Shown: positions 10,054 through 20,088, counted from the first letter of the stretch. The stretch: DNA of 64,000 nt from Pseudomonadales bacterium (GCA_028280345.1 JANQLY010000003.1:104495-168494), one strand, 5' to 3'. Notes: generated from the sequence alone by a model not told the origin. Numbers and translations: made by a program.

Positions 10054-12105
10054 TTATTTGATACGCATTCCGGGTTTGGCGCCGTCATCCGGACTCAATA
10101 GCCAGATATCCTTGCCTCCCGGGCCGGCCGCAAGCACCATGCCCTCGGACATACCGAACTTCATTTTGCGCGGAGCGAGATTGGCCACCATCACCGTGAG
10201 CCGACCGACAAGATCTTCGGGTGCGTAGGCAGATTTAATACCGGCAAATACATTGCGGGTCTGGTTTTCTTCCTCGTCGAGGGCGAGGGTGAGTTGCAGC
10301 AGCTTGTCCGCGCCCTCCACATGCCCGGCGGAGATAATTTTAGCCACGCGCAAATCCACTTTGGCGAAATCGTCGTAAACAATTTCATCTGCGATAGGGT
10401 CATCTGCCAGCGGGCCTGTGGGCTTTGCCTGGGACTGATTTTGTTGGGCAGCAAGATTTTGCTGTTCTTCTTCCCGCATAGCGTTCACCTTGTCTTTATC
10501 AACACGCTGTAGCAGCGGTTTAAATTTATTGATTTCGTGGTTGGTTAGCGGGCTGATTGTGGCTGGCCAGTCCAGTTGATCATTAAGGAATGTTTCGGTT
10601 TGCTCAGCCAGTGTCGGTAATACAGGTTTCAGATAAATCATCAGAACCCGAAACAGATTGATGCCCAGTGAACAGACATCCTGTACTTGCTGCTCTTTGC
10701 CTTGCTGTTTTGCCAGTACCCAGGGTTCTTGCTCCGCAATATATTCGTTAGCCAAATCTGCCAGTGCCATTATTTCACGCATCGCCTTGGCAAATTCGCG
10801 CTGCTCGTAGAGTTCGGCAATGCTGCTATTTTTATCGACAAATTGCTGCCACAGAGGCTCGTCAATAACGTTGGCGCTTAAAACACTACCTGCCTTGTTA
10901 ATAAACTTTGCACAACGGCTGGCAATATTGACTACCTTGCCCACCAGATCCGAATTAACCTTTTGTACAAAATCGTCGAGATTCAGATCGATATCGTCGA
11001 TACTATTGCTGAGCTTGGCAGCAAAGTAGTAGCGCAGATACTCTGGATTCAGATGATTTAGATAGGTACGCGCATTGACAAAAATACCGCGGGACTTCGA
11101 CATCTTCTGGCCGTTAATTGTTAAAAAGCCATGGGCGAAGACGCTGCTTGGAGTGCGGTAGCCGGCGCAGTCGAGTAGTGCGGGCCAGAACAGTGCGTGG
11201 AAATTGATAATGTCCTTGCCGATAAAATGGTAGAGCTCGGTTTTATCGGTACTTTCTTTGAGCCAGTAATCATCAAAGCTCAGACTTGCTTCTTTATCGC
11301 AGAGATTTTTAAAACTCGCCATATAGCCGACCGGAGCATCGAGCCAGACATAGAAGTACTTGCCGGGAGCGCCGGGAATCTCGAATCCGAAGTAGGGTGC
11401 ATCGCGGCTAATATCCCATTCCTGCAGGCCGCTGTCGAGCCACTCGGAAAGCTTGTTGGCAACTTCTTTTTGTAGCGTACCGCTGGTTGTCCAGTCCTTG
11501 AGAAAGTCCTCGAATTCCGGCAGTTTGAAAAAGAAGTGTTCCGACTCTTTCTCAATCGGTGTGGCACCGGAGATCACCGAGACCGGATTGATCAGATCGG
11601 TGGGTGAATAGGTGGAACCACAGACTTCACAGTTGTCACCGTATTGGTCTTCGGCCTTACATTTCGGGCAGGTGCCCTTGATATAGCGGTCGGCGAGAAA
11701 CAGTTCCTTTTCCGGGTCATAGGCTTGGGAAATACTGCGGCGAGCAATAAAGCCCGCGGCGTCCACACGCTGGTAGAGATCGGCACTGATTTCACGGTTC
11801 TCATCCGAGTGTGTCGAGTGATAGTTATCAAAGCCAATAAGAAAACCGGCAAAATCCTCTTCGTGGGATTCGCGAATCTGTGCAATCAGTTGTTCCGGAG
11901 TCAGGCCCTGTTTCTCGGCATTAAGCATAATCGCGGTGCCGTGGGTGTCGTCGGCACACACATAAATGCAGTTGTGGCCTTGAAGTTTCTGAAAACGCAC
12001 CCAGATATCAGTTTGTATGGTCTCCAGCAGATGGCCAAGATGCAGCGGCCCGTTAGCATAGGGCAAGGCGCTGGTAACAAGGATTTTGCGCTCTGTTGTT
12101 GGCAT
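10054..12105 (-). CDS. metG: Methionyl-tRNA synthetase
   Basis: MetG charges tRNA-Met with methionine. The 683-residue protein has the class-I HIGH equivalent in [11 protein letters not shown], a zinc knuckle (CPKC and CEVC, about residues 146-162), the KMSKS loop in [10 protein letters not shown] and an anticodon-binding helical domain. A C-terminal OB-fold tRNA-binding dimerisation domain covers about the last 105 residues ([12 protein letters not shown], then [14 protein letters not shown]). This is the long dimeric form typical of gammaproteobacteria. It is upstream of, and codirectional with, rsxA, an arrangement shared with Pseudomonas-type genomes, and divergent from hsp20. Confidence 0.98.
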   Translation of the reverse strand: MPTTERKILVTSALPYANGPLHLGHLLETIQTDIWVRFQKLQGHNCIYVCADDTHGTAIMLNAEKQGLTPEQLIAQIRESHEEDFAGFLIGFDNYHSTHSDENREISADLYQRVDAAGFIARRSISQAYDPEKELFLADRYIKGTCPKCKAEDQYGDNCEVCGSTYSPTDLINPVSVISGATPIEKESEHFFFKLPEFEDFLKDWTTSGTLQKEVANKLSEWLDSGLQEWDISRDAPYFGFEIPGAPGKYFYVWLDAPVGYMASFKNLCDKEASLSFDDYWLKESTDKTELYHFIGKDIINFHALFWPALLDCAGYRTPSSVFAHGFLTINGQKMSKSRGIFVNARTYLNHLNPEYLRYYFAAKLSNSIDDIDLNLDDFVQKVNSDLVGKVVNIASRCAKFINKAGSVLSANVIDEPLWQQFVDKNSSIAELYEQREFAKAMREIMALADLANEYIAEQEPWVLAKQQGKEQQVQDVCSLGINLFRVLMIYLKPVLPTLAEQTETFLNDQLDWPATISPLTNHEINKFKPLLQRVDKDKVNAMREEEQQNLAAQQNQSQAKPTGPLADDPIADEIVYDDFAKVDLRVAKIISAGHVEGADKLLQLTLALDEEENQTRNVFAGIKSAYAPEDLVGRLTVMVANLAPRKMKFGMSEGMVLAAGPGGKDIWLLSPDDGAKPGMRIK

Positions 12106-12286
12106 ACGACTTTTCTCAATACAGCCCTTTCGCTGAACTTTCGGGGCTGTGTGTTGCTGTGTTTAAAGCTGCGCACTATAACATTTTCTGTCAATTTTTC
12201 ATCCTTGTTTGTTGCTCTGCAATGTATCAGTTTTATTGGGCTGTAGCGATTTAATACTTATATACAAGGTTTTTTTCACTGTTTGA

Positions 12287-12312
12287 CTTGAAAAGATTTT
12301 GTCCGACCCTAT
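12287..12312 (+). promoter_or_regulatory. Sigma-32 (heat-shock) promoter of hsp20
   Basis: CTTGAAA at 12287-12293, a 13-bp spacer and CCCTAT at 12307-12312 match the RpoH consensus (CTTGAAA, 13-15 bp, CCCCAT) at all but one position. The element lies 60 bp upstream of the small heat-shock gene, so heat induction is expected. A strong ribosome binding site (AGGAGG at 12361-12366) follows before the ATG. Confidence 0.8.
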
Positions 12313-12372
12313 CTAGTAATCAAGTGGAAATAACGTGAACCCTTACATGAAGCCCTTAGCAGGAGGTAAACC

Positions 12373-12807
12373 ATGAACCTGATAACACGAGACCCATGGC
12401 GCGATCTGGATAAAGTCTTCGACGGCTTTTTTTCACCGTCACGCAGCCATACCGGAGCCGCAGAAAGCGGTGAGCAGACCTTTGCACCGCGCGTTGATAT
12501 TCACGAGCGCGACGATGCCTACGAGATTTCTGCAGAATTGCCTGGTGTGAAAAAAGACGCGCTGGTGGTTAAGGTGGAAGATGGCGTGTTGAGTATTACA
12601 GCGAGCAAGCAGCAGGCGAAAACGGAAGAGGATGGCCGCGTACTGCGCCGTGAATGTGTCTACGGCAAGTACCAGCGCAGCTTCTCGCTCGGTGACGATG
12701 TGGATGAAGACAGCATCGAAGCGAGCTTTGCTGATGGTCTGCTGCACCTGGTTGTTAGCAAGGCGCAACCGCAACAGCCGCAGGCAAAAGAGATCACCAT
12801 CAATTAA
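12373..12807 (+). CDS. Small heat-shock protein, Hsp20/IbpA family
   Basis: This is an ATP-independent holdase that binds unfolding proteins in the cytoplasm. The 144-residue protein has a short N-terminal arm (DPWRDLDKVFDGFF), an alpha-crystallin domain from about residue 38 with AELPGVKKDALVV and the conserved DGLLHLVVSKA strand, and a C-terminal I-x-I (ITI) oligomerisation motif. The start is fixed by AGGAGG seven bases upstream. A sigma-32-type promoter precedes it and a strong terminator follows, so it is a monocistronic heat-shock unit. It sits where many relatives have mrp/apbC between metG and dcd. Architecture (PWRDLDKVF) is closer to the Hsp18-type class A proteins than to IbpA itself. 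Confidence 0.93.
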   Translation: MNLITRDPWRDLDKVFDGFFSPSRSHTGAAESGEQTFAPRVDIHERDDAYEISAELPGVKKDALVVKVEDGVLSITASKQQAKTEEDGRVLRRECVYGKYQRSFSLGDDVDEDSIEASFADGLLHLVVSKAQPQQPQAKEITIN

Positions 12808-12854
12808 TTGAGCGACTTTCCTTAATACCATCCCCCAATGCCGTAAAGGCAGCC

Positions 12855-12880
12855 GGCGCCCGCTACAGGGCGCCTTTTTT
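12855..12880 (+). terminator. Rho-independent terminator of hsp20
   Basis: GGCGCCC, a GCTACA loop, GGGCGCC and six T residues form a perfect 7-bp GC stem with a U-tract, 48 bp after the hsp20 stop. Confidence 0.9.
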
Positions 12881-12939
12881 ATTTGCTATGATAGCGCGCA
12901 ATTGTCAGCCGCTATGTTTCGGCAGTTTGAGGGGAGATT

Positions 12940-13512
12940 ATGAGTATTAAATCCGATAAGTGGATTCGCCGTATGGCGAATGAGCACGGCATGATTGAGC
13001 CATATGTGGAAGGTCAGGTGCGCCAGCCTGATCCGGATGGCCAGCGTGTGATTTCCTACGGCACATCAAGTTATGGTTATGATGTGCGTTGCTCCGATGA
13101 ATTCAAAATTTTCACCAATGTTCACTCCGCAACGGTCGACCCAAAAGCGTTTGATGAAAAGAGCTTTGTCGATATCAAAAATGACGTGTGCATTATCCCG
13201 CCGAATTCCTTTGCGCTGGCGCGCACTGTTGAGTACTTTCGCATTCCGCGCACGGTGCTAACGGTTTGTCTGGGTAAGTCCACCTACGCGCGCTGCGGCA
13301 TCATTGTTAATGTCACACCGCTGGAACCGGAATGGGAAGGGCATGTGACACTGGAATTTTCTAATACCACGAATCTGCCCGCCAAAATCTATGCGAATGA
13401 AGGTGTGGCGCAGATGTTGTTCTTTGAGTCTGATGAAGAATGTGAAACATCCTACAAGGATCGCGGTGGCAAGTATCAGGGGCAGACCGGGGTTACCCTG
13501 CCCAAAACCTGA
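12940..13512 (+). CDS. dcd: dCTP deaminase
   Basis: Dcd deaminates dCTP to dUTP, the main source of dTMP precursor in gammaproteobacteria. At 190 residues it has the length of the proteobacterial enzyme. Family motifs visible include [13 protein letters not shown], the substrate-loop region [12 protein letters not shown] and the catalytic strand [14 protein letters not shown], whose Glu is the general base. The C-terminal lid [12 protein letters not shown] is complete. A clear ribosome binding site (GAGGGGAG) precedes the ATG. It is the first gene after the hsp20 terminator and is followed 19 bp later by a DUF502 gene, possibly cotranscribed. Confidence 0.97.
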   Translation: MSIKSDKWIRRMANEHGMIEPYVEGQVRQPDPDGQRVISYGTSSYGYDVRCSDEFKIFTNVHSATVDPKAFDEKSFVDIKNDVCIIPPNSFALARTVEYFRIPRTVLTVCLGKSTYARCGIIVNVTPLEPEWEGHVTLEFSNTTNLPAKIYANEGVAQMLFFESDEECETSYKDRGGKYQGQTGVTLPKT

Positions 13513-13531
13513 GTTAGAATTTTTATAAACT

Positions 13532-14185
13532 GTGAAAGTTAAAGTCAAGGCGCGCCCGTTTTTTGTTCTGACCCTGCTCGGCGGGGTCGGTGTGCTATTG
13601 CCTCTTGCGGTATTTGCGCTGTTTGTTAAATGGCTGTTTGGATTTACTACAGATCTGATTCAGCCGTTAACCAATCTGGTGATGCAATGGTTCGGCCTCG
13701 GCGAGATTGTTGGCGATCTTATTGTTGTGCTGTTTATGGTTGCCACCTGTTTTATGGTCGGGCTTATCGTTAAGACCGGTTTGGGTCGTTGGGCGCATCG
13801 CCGTTTTGATCATGTGCTGGTTAAACTCGCACCGGGTTACAAAACCGTCAAGGAAGTGGTCGAACAATTTCTCGGTGATAATGATGACGATTCACTGATG
13901 AATGGTGAGGTAGTAAAAGCCTGGTTGTTTGGCCGCAATATTCCTACGATGGTGACAGCTATTGTAACGAGCCGTCACGACAACGGCCTTGTTACCGTCT
14001 ATGTGCCGACTGCGCCCGTGCCGACATCCGGTATTACCTACCATATTCCTGCCGACTGTGTTGAACCACTCCGGGGTGTGAGTGTGGAAGAGGCAATGCG
14101 CTCGATTATTGCCTGTGGCTCCGGTTCGGCGACATTGTTTGAAAAGTCGGATCGGGCGTCATCGGCACTGTCATCTGACAACTGA
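13532..14185 (+). CDS. DUF502-family membrane protein
   Basis: This 217-residue protein of unknown function has two N-terminal transmembrane segments (about residues 10-33 and 60-82) and a soluble C-terminal domain, the layout of the DUF502 family. Characteristic stretches are GLGRWAHRRFDHVLVKLAPGY and PTAPVPTSGITYHIP. The start is GTG at 13532; a weak ribosome binding site precedes it. Family members are widespread in proteobacteria and in plants, where related proteins sit in the endomembrane system, but no biochemical role is established. It follows dcd closely and ends before a promoter-like sequence for the RND gene. Confidence 0.8.
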   Translation: MKVKVKARPFFVLTLLGGVGVLLPLAVFALFVKWLFGFTTDLIQPLTNLVMQWFGLGEIVGDLIVVLFMVATCFMVGLIVKTGLGRWAHRRFDHVLVKLAPGYKTVKEVVEQFLGDNDDDSLMNGEVVKAWLFGRNIPTMVTAIVTSRHDNGLVTVYVPTAPVPTSGITYHIPADCVEPLRGVSVEEAMRSIIACGSGSATLFEKSDRASSALSSDN

Positions 14186-14207
14186 TTTCACCCTTTGCAG
14201 CAGTTCC

Positions 14208-14236
14208 TTGCTCCCGCTGCGGGGCTCCCTTATGAT
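14208..14236 (+). promoter_or_regulatory. Putative sigma-70 promoter of the RND-cNMP gene
   Basis: TTGCTC at 14208-14213 and TATGAT at 14231-14236 are separated by exactly 17 bp, about 36 bp upstream of the start codon. The -10 matches the consensus well and the -35 moderately. The spacer contains a CCCGCTGCGGGG palindrome. Confidence 0.45.
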
Positions 14237-14271
14237 GAACAGGTAGTTCCTACTATGTAGCGGAATCTTTT

Positions 14272-17031
14272 ATGGCGTCGAGCCAGAATAAAATAGCAGA
14301 AGCTTTTCACCGTGCCATCATTGGCCATCCGCGCATTGTGTTGCTGGTTATGTTTATGCTATCGGTGTTGAGCTTGACGAAAATCGTCGACTTCAGTACC
14401 GGCAAACCCATTCTTGAACTTGATCCCTCTGTCGACAGTATGCTGCCCACTGATGATCCGGGGCGCGAATACTTTGAGTATATGAAAACCCTGTTTGACG
14501 GGGGTGAAACTATCCTCGTGGCACTGGTTGATGAAGAAAGTGTTTTTACCACTGATAACCTTGAGCGGATACAACGCATCAGTGAAGAGATAGAAGGTTT
14601 GCCCCAGGTTAATCGCGTGTCGAGTTTATCGATGGCCTTGAATATTCGCAGTGAAGATGGTGCCTTGCTGATCGAGCCGTTTTATGACTTTGCGCCGCAG
14701 ACACCGCAAGAACTTGCCAATCTCGAGCAGCGTGCGCTGACCGACCCGATTTATGCCGGCAATCTGGTTTCAGAAGATGGCCGTGTAACCGTTGTGATGG
14801 TGCATCTGCTGGATATTCCGGAAAAGGATTTGCTCGCGAGCAAGATTGATGCGCGCATCGGTGAAGTAGCTCATGCTGGTTGGGAAGGCGAGATATGGGT
14901 GACAGGGAGCGCACATATCAAAGCGGAGATGACCAATGTGATGCTTACTGATCTCGCCACCGTTGTGCCGTTGGCGATGTTTGTGATGGCAGCGATTGCC
15001 GGATTGTCATTTCGCACCGTGCGCGGCGTGGTGATTCCGGTATTGACGGTAGGCATCTCGGTACTGATTACGATGGGTTTTATTTCCATTACCTACGGTA
15101 TGTTAAATCAGGTGACCGTGGCGGTGCCGTCGCTGCTTGTGGTGGTGGGCTTTGCCTATGCGATTCATGTGTTGTCCAACTATTACGATGCGATTCGACT
15201 CGAGCTGGTGCGTGACGGTGATACACCGGCGAGCCATGCCTTGCGCGAGATAACCACGCCGGTTGTCTATACCGGCATTACTACGGCGGCAGGATTTATG
15301 TCGCTGGCAACGAGTCCGCTATCGGCAATTCAGCAATTTGGTTTTGGTGCCGGCGTCGGCGTGTTTGTGACAATGGTGGTATCGCTCACATTTGCGCCAG
15401 CACTGTTGCAATTGTTGCTGGTACCGAAAAATCCGGGCCGCAAGCCAGATGAAGATAATTGGCTTGATCACTTTTTTGAGCGTCTTGCGGATTTTGATAT
15501 TAAACACAGCAAAACCGTATTGGTGATCGGCGGCATTGTGTCGTTGCTATCAATATTGGCGCTGCCCCATATTAATATCAGTACCGATATGGTTAACAGC
15601 TTTAAAAAATCCAGTGAAGTGCGTCAGGATTTTTATGCAGTTAACGAAAACCTGCAAGGAGCAAACTCGTTTTATGTAGTCCTGGAAACCAGTGTCTACC
15701 AGGGCTTTCAGGAACCGCAAAACCTCTATGTGATTGAAGATTTACAAGCCTGGTTGCACGAACAACCGGAAGTCGGGGGCACCACATCCATGGTGGATTA
15801 TCTCAAGGTCATTAACCGTGGCCTTGAGGAAGGGGATGGCGGGTTTGAAATACCTGCTGATAAGTGGCTGGTCGGTGAGCTGATCCTGCTTGGTGGCAAC
15901 GACGAACTTAAAGACTTTGTCGATTTTGATTATCAGGTGGCAAGGGTTGTGGTGCGCACTACGGCGATGGACTCTAGCGAGGTGTCAGCGTTTGGCGAAC
16001 GCATTGAGCAATATCTTGCAGAGAATGTTCCACCCCATCTGGAAACCCAAATTACTGGCAACTCCTACCTCGTGGCAAAAACCATGGACGAAATAGCCTA
16101 TGGCCAGGCAGTGAGCATTGCGACCGCGTTTATTATTATCTATCTGATTCTTGTGATTCTGTTTACCTCGTTCAAGGCGGGGCTGATTGCGCTGATTCCG
16201 AATGCGGTACCGGTACTGCTGTACTTTGGTATTCTCGGCTGGACCGGTATTGATCTCAATGTCACTACCGGGCTGGTTGCCTGCATTGTGCTCGGCATTG
16301 CGGTGGATGACACGATCCACCTGATGGCGCACTTTAACCGCACCGCAAAACAGAAAGCGAATGAAGCAGAAGGGGTGTTGCACGCACTGAAAACGGTGGG
16401 GCGCCCTGTAACCTATACCACGGCGGCGCTGTGCCTGGGGTTTTTATGTATGTTGATGAGTGATATGCGTACCCAGATGGAATTTGGTGTGCTGGCAGCA
16501 TTGACGTTACTCGGTGCATGGGTGGTCGATGTGACGTTTACACCGGCGATTGCCGGGCGCATGAAAATCGTCTCCCTGTGGGATGTTTTAACCCTCAACC
16601 TCGGTGAATCACCCCATAAATCAATCCCGTTGTTTCATGGTCTGACACCGACCCAGGCGCGTATTGCTGCCTTGCTGGCCCATATCGAAGAGTACCGCGG
16701 GGGTGAGCAGATATTCCAGATTGGTGATCGCGGTAATCATCTCTATGTGGTGATTGAAGGTCAGATCAGTGTGTCACTAAGTCGAGAGGATGGCACAGTG
16801 TTTCTTGAAAAAATGGGGCGTGGCAATATTATCGGTGAAGTGGCGCTCTATCATGGTGAGCGCACTGCTAATGTTTTTGCGAATACCGATGTGCGTTTGC
16901 TTGAGATTACACGCGATGATCTGGAGAGTATTCAGAAGCGTCATCCGAAAATCGCTGCGCAACTTTATGCGAACCTTAATGAAGTATTTGCCGGGCGTAT
17001 GGCAAATCTCACTTCACGTATTCAAGCCTAG
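14272..17031 (+). CDS. RND/MMPL-family exporter fused to a cyclic-nucleotide-binding domain
   Basis: The first 780 or so residues form an RND-superfamily transporter of the MMPL/HpnN type: a TM helix at about 22-42, a large periplasmic domain, a block of five or six helices, a second periplasmic domain and a second helix block. The GIAVDDTIHLMAHF segment is the family's TM4/TM10-type motif. Such proteins export lipids, hopanoids or other hydrophobic molecules. The last 130 residues are different. EYRGGEQIFQIGDRGNHLYVV, GQISVSL and MGRGNIIGEVALYHGERTANV make a CRP/FNR-type cyclic-nucleotide-binding fold with the GE-x(3-10)-R phosphate-binding cassette features. Transport activity may therefore be gated by cAMP or c-di-GMP; that is inference. 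It is not part of a tripartite efflux operon. Confidence 0.85.
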   Translation: MASSQNKIAEAFHRAIIGHPRIVLLVMFMLSVLSLTKIVDFSTGKPILELDPSVDSMLPTDDPGREYFEYMKTLFDGGETILVALVDEESVFTTDNLERIQRISEEIEGLPQVNRVSSLSMALNIRSEDGALLIEPFYDFAPQTPQELANLEQRALTDPIYAGNLVSEDGRVTVVMVHLLDIPEKDLLASKIDARIGEVAHAGWEGEIWVTGSAHIKAEMTNVMLTDLATVVPLAMFVMAAIAGLSFRTVRGVVIPVLTVGISVLITMGFISITYGMLNQVTVAVPSLLVVVGFAYAIHVLSNYYDAIRLELVRDGDTPASHALREITTPVVYTGITTAAGFMSLATSPLSAIQQFGFGAGVGVFVTMVVSLTFAPALLQLLLVPKNPGRKPDEDNWLDHFFERLADFDIKHSKTVLVIGGIVSLLSILALPHINISTDMVNSFKKSSEVRQDFYAVNENLQGANSFYVVLETSVYQGFQEPQNLYVIEDLQAWLHEQPEVGGTTSMVDYLKVINRGLEEGDGGFEIPADKWLVGELILLGGNDELKDFVDFDYQVARVVVRTTAMDSSEVSAFGERIEQYLAENVPPHLETQITGNSYLVAKTMDEIAYGQAVSIATAFIIIYLILVILFTSFKAGLIALIPNAVPVLLYFGILGWTGIDLNVTTGLVACIVLGIAVDDTIHLMAHFNRTAKQKANEAEGVLHALKTVGRPVTYTTAALCLGFLCMLMSDMRTQMEFGVLAALTLLGAWVVDVTFTPAIAGRMKIVSLWDVLTLNLGESPHKSIPLFHGLTPTQARIAALLAHIEEYRGGEQIFQIGDRGNHLYVVIEGQISVSLSREDGTVFLEKMGRGNIIGEVALYHGERTANVFANTDVRLLEITRDDLESIQKRHPKIAAQLYANLNEVFAGRMANLTSRIQA

Positions 17032-17047
17032 TTTTTATCGTTACTTA

Positions 17048-17989
17048 CTACTCTCTGAGCGCAGTCAGTTTTTTGCTGCACTCACGGTATAACATGCCGA
17101 ACGATTGCATATTGAGTGGGAATTCCAGCAGCACATGGGCCATGCTAAAAAAGAACAAGACGATAAGCCCGGTGCGATAGTCATAGTAGTACAGTGCTAC
17201 AGACGCCAGCCATAAAACGACAATACAGGCAGCACGACGCGCAGGCATCTGGTGCCAGTTAAGGATATTGGTTTTCGAAAACCAGTTTAGATAGTGATAA
17301 GTGTAAACAAATGCAATAAAACGAAATGCGGAGGTCAGCGTCTCCGCATTGGCCTGGCGTGCCAGCATCTGGTTGAGTTCTGTCGCCAGGGTCAGGAAGG
17401 GGTAGGCTGCCGCAAAGTTTTCCGGTTTGATCTGGTAGTGAGTGCTTTCTGGCAGAATAAAAACGGCAATCGCGCAAACGACGTAGATAAAAATGGAGAA
17501 ATAACCGGACTGACTGTTTGCTTTAAGGCTGCCCAGTAACATAAAAATAGCGGTAAACAGACAAACATGGATCAGAGTTGGCAACAGGATGGAAAACAGC
17601 AAGTAAATCAGTGGCAGTTGTGACAGCCATTGGCTGGCAAGCAGTATCAGTACTAGCCCTGGAATCAGCAACTTTGCGGAGCGGCTCAGGCTTAGCAAGG
17701 CGGCAAATGCAAACGCGCTGAGCACCATGCCCTGCAAATTGATGGAGCTGATCAACAGGCTCACGAGTAGGGCAATCGCAATGCCATAGAGAGGAAGGCT
17801 GTGCCATTTGCTGTGGCTAAAATATTGCCGGTCGTGCAGCCAGGAAATTTCTGTAAAATAGTGCAGCGGCCCGAGTACGGCGTAGGCAAACAGAAATACC
17901 TCAAATGGCAAATGCCAGGCGGCCAACGCGGAGAGAATGATCAGGCCGGTATTGAGGTGGTTAATCTGGTCGAGATTCAGCGTCTGCAT
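17048..17989 (-). CDS. Conserved polytopic membrane protein of unknown function
   Basis: This 313-residue, very hydrophobic protein has about nine predicted membrane helices. The most conserved-looking stretch is GPLHYFTEISWLHDR (about residues 40-54), together with AHVLLEFPLN near the C-terminus. The scattered histidines in helix ends (LHYF, WLHDR, YHYLNW, AHVL) could ligate a metal. This gives a loose resemblance to Brp/Blh-type membrane oxygenases, a weak idea not strong enough for a functional name. It is convergent with the RND gene (16 bp between stops) and divergent from the 671-residue TPR membrane gene, 83 bp away. Confidence 0.55.
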   Translation of the reverse strand: MQTLNLDQINHLNTGLIILSALAAWHLPFEVFLFAYAVLGPLHYFTEISWLHDRQYFSHSKWHSLPLYGIAIALLVSLLISSINLQGMVLSAFAFAALLSLSRSAKLLIPGLVLILLASQWLSQLPLIYLLFSILLPTLIHVCLFTAIFMLLGSLKANSQSGYFSIFIYVVCAIAVFILPESTHYQIKPENFAAAYPFLTLATELNQMLARQANAETLTSAFRFIAFVYTYHYLNWFSKTNILNWHQMPARRAACIVVLWLASVALYYYDYRTGLIVLFFFSMAHVLLEFPLNMQSFGMLYRECSKKLTALRE

Positions 17990-18072
17990 GGCAGGTAACA
18001 GGGTAAATACCAGGAGTAAGGCGCTAGTGTTAACGGGCAGACAGGCAAAGTAAAGCGGAAATCATACTATTT

Positions 18073-20088
18073 ATGCACAGTGTTTCACCCGCATTGACAG
18101 CAAAAGTGATATTGCTCTGTCTGCTGTTTGCAGGTTTTTACCTGTGTGGCTGGATACTGCCTGATCTTTGGTGGGGAACCCATCAGCTGGCTTTTTTGCC
18201 GACTTTTCATAGTTTCTTTTTTTTCGCGGCAGTTCTCGGGATTTTGTTTTGGGGTGGGTTTGCTTTCCGACCGTTATTGCTGCCCGCGCTTGATAATAAA
18301 ATATATCTCGCGATCAGCCTGCTGCTGTCATTTGTGGCTGCCTGGGTATGCTATCAGCTTCCCGTTGCTATTGATGGTCTCGGTGACGCGGTGCGTTTTG
18401 AATCATTTTTTGCCGGTGATGATAATGCGTTCAAACCTAAATATATGGAAGTGTTGATTAGCCCTAACGTGTTTCATGCGAAGAACGGTGAACGCACTGT
18501 GCTTAATGCCATGCATTTGCTGTCTGTTACAGCTGATATATCTCCGCGGCAGGCATTTCAGTATCTGAGTTCTGTGTGCGCAGGCCTTTATGTTTTTTTG
18601 GCGTGTTGGTTTGTCAGAATTTTTTGTGCAAATAACGCTTTGCGGCTGACCGCTTGGTTGATGCTTGTGCTGGCTCCATTTGTGTGGATGTTTTTTGGCC
18701 ATATGGAAATCTATACGCCGGTTATAGTGTGCCTGTTGGGGTTTGCCATGCTGTTGCTACATTTTTTTGCTGCACCTTCCAGAAAACTCTATCCGCTGTT
18801 GCTGTTGGTATTATTTATTGCGCTAAAGCTGCACAGTGTTAATTTTTTATTATTAATTCCACTATTGTATGCGGTAACCTGGTTTGAAACCCGGGGGAGT
18901 GCATTGTCGGAAAAACTGTGCAACTGGCGCTTTTTACTCTGCTGGCTGATCTTGCCGGGCTTTTTACTGGCGCTGTGTGTTTATGTGTTTGTGTTGGGTG
19001 ACCACCGAGATCCCCGCGTGCCAGGTGAAACTCTGCAGCGATTGTTTTTGCCGGTGGTTCCACCTGCGCCACCACTGGATCGCTATACCTTGCAAAGTGC
19101 GGCCCATATTTTTGATTTCTTTAATCTACTGTTGATGCTATCCGCGGCAGCCTGCTTTGTGATTACCGTGTGTCTGTTGTGTTATCGGCGTGTCATTGAT
19201 TGGTCTGAGCCGCGCTTGATTGCGATGGCGTTGGCTGTGTTGAGTATGCTCGGTCTGTATTTTGCGGTTAATCCCTTGTTGGGAATGTCGCTGGATATGG
19301 ATCTGTTTTCACTGCCGGCACCGCTATTAATCGTTTTTGCAGTTCTGTTGCTAGTGCAATTGCAGCGCAAGGGCATTGATTGCCGTGCGCTTTATCGCTC
19401 AGTGCTGGTGCTGTCGCTATTCACGCTCCCCGCGTTATGGGTTAACAATAATACGTTCTCTGCCGCCAAGCGACTTGAATCGCTCGGTGTAAGAACCTTT
19501 CATAGCTACTGGATTGCGGCGCCGCGCCCGATACTGATTTCGCTGGATGCTATCAGCCTGGAGTTACCTGAAGAAAAGCTCGATCAACATGTAGATAATC
19601 TTGTCTACCGGCGCTTGCAACCGTATGCAATTGAGGGATCGGATCTGGAGTTTGCGGCAACCGCAAACAGTATTGGCAAAATGTATCACGAACGGTTTGC
19701 GCGCCACGATCGCGCGATAGAGTTTTTTGAGTTAGCTTTGCAATATGACCCGGGACTGCGCCGCAACCGTCTGGCGATTGTCGAGAGTTACTTTGCGCTT
19801 GGCGAGCAGGAACCGGGTTACTACCGCAACGCCTATGCACAAAGTCAGTATCTGTTGGCATTTCAGTACCCTGACTATCAGAAAGCGCTGCGTATTGCGA
19901 TTCACAGTGCCATTATGGCGCAGGATTATTCGGCTGCGCATATGCATGCTACGGAGTACTACTATGTCTGGCCTGATGATGGCAATATCGCAGAAGTTTA
20001 TCGCCGCCTCGAAGAGGAAGATAATCTGGAAACGCTGCATCTGTTGTTTAGTCGTGGCAATCCGCCAGTCGATAGCAAGAGAGAATAG
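18073..20088 (+). CDS. Membrane protein with C-terminal TPR-like tail, cassette copy 1 (candidate GT-C glycosyltransferase)
   Basis: The first 480 or so of 671 residues are about eleven membrane helices; the last 170 are soluble, helical and TPR-like (EFFELALQYDPG, then LAIVESYFALGEQ). A loop after the third helix carries IDGLGDAVRFE (Asp101, Asp105), and a later loop has MFFGHMEIYTP. Acidic motifs in the first periplasmic loop and an FFGHxExY-like motif are found in GT-C-type membrane sugar transferases, so a glycosyltransferase role is plausible but unproven. The same protein recurs at 27512-29500, with both motifs at matching positions. The gene is followed 11 bp later by a glutaminyl cyclase, as in the second copy. 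The precise start (ATG 18073) is not supported by a strong ribosome binding site. Confidence 0.6.
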   Translation: MHSVSPALTAKVILLCLLFAGFYLCGWILPDLWWGTHQLAFLPTFHSFFFFAAVLGILFWGGFAFRPLLLPALDNKIYLAISLLLSFVAAWVCYQLPVAIDGLGDAVRFESFFAGDDNAFKPKYMEVLISPNVFHAKNGERTVLNAMHLLSVTADISPRQAFQYLSSVCAGLYVFLACWFVRIFCANNALRLTAWLMLVLAPFVWMFFGHMEIYTPVIVCLLGFAMLLLHFFAAPSRKLYPLLLLVLFIALKLHSVNFLLLIPLLYAVTWFETRGSALSEKLCNWRFLLCWLILPGFLLALCVYVFVLGDHRDPRVPGETLQRLFLPVVPPAPPLDRYTLQSAAHIFDFFNLLLMLSAAACFVITVCLLCYRRVIDWSEPRLIAMALAVLSMLGLYFAVNPLLGMSLDMDLFSLPAPLLIVFAVLLLVQLQRKGIDCRALYRSVLVLSLFTLPALWVNNNTFSAAKRLESLGVRTFHSYWIAAPRPILISLDAISLELPEEKLDQHVDNLVYRRLQPYAIEGSDLEFAATANSIGKMYHERFARHDRAIEFFELALQYDPGLRRNRLAIVESYFALGEQEPGYYRNAYAQSQYLLAFQYPDYQKALRIAIHSAIMAQDYSAAHMHATEYYYVWPDDGNIAEVYRRLEEEDNLETLHLLFSRGNPPVDSKRE

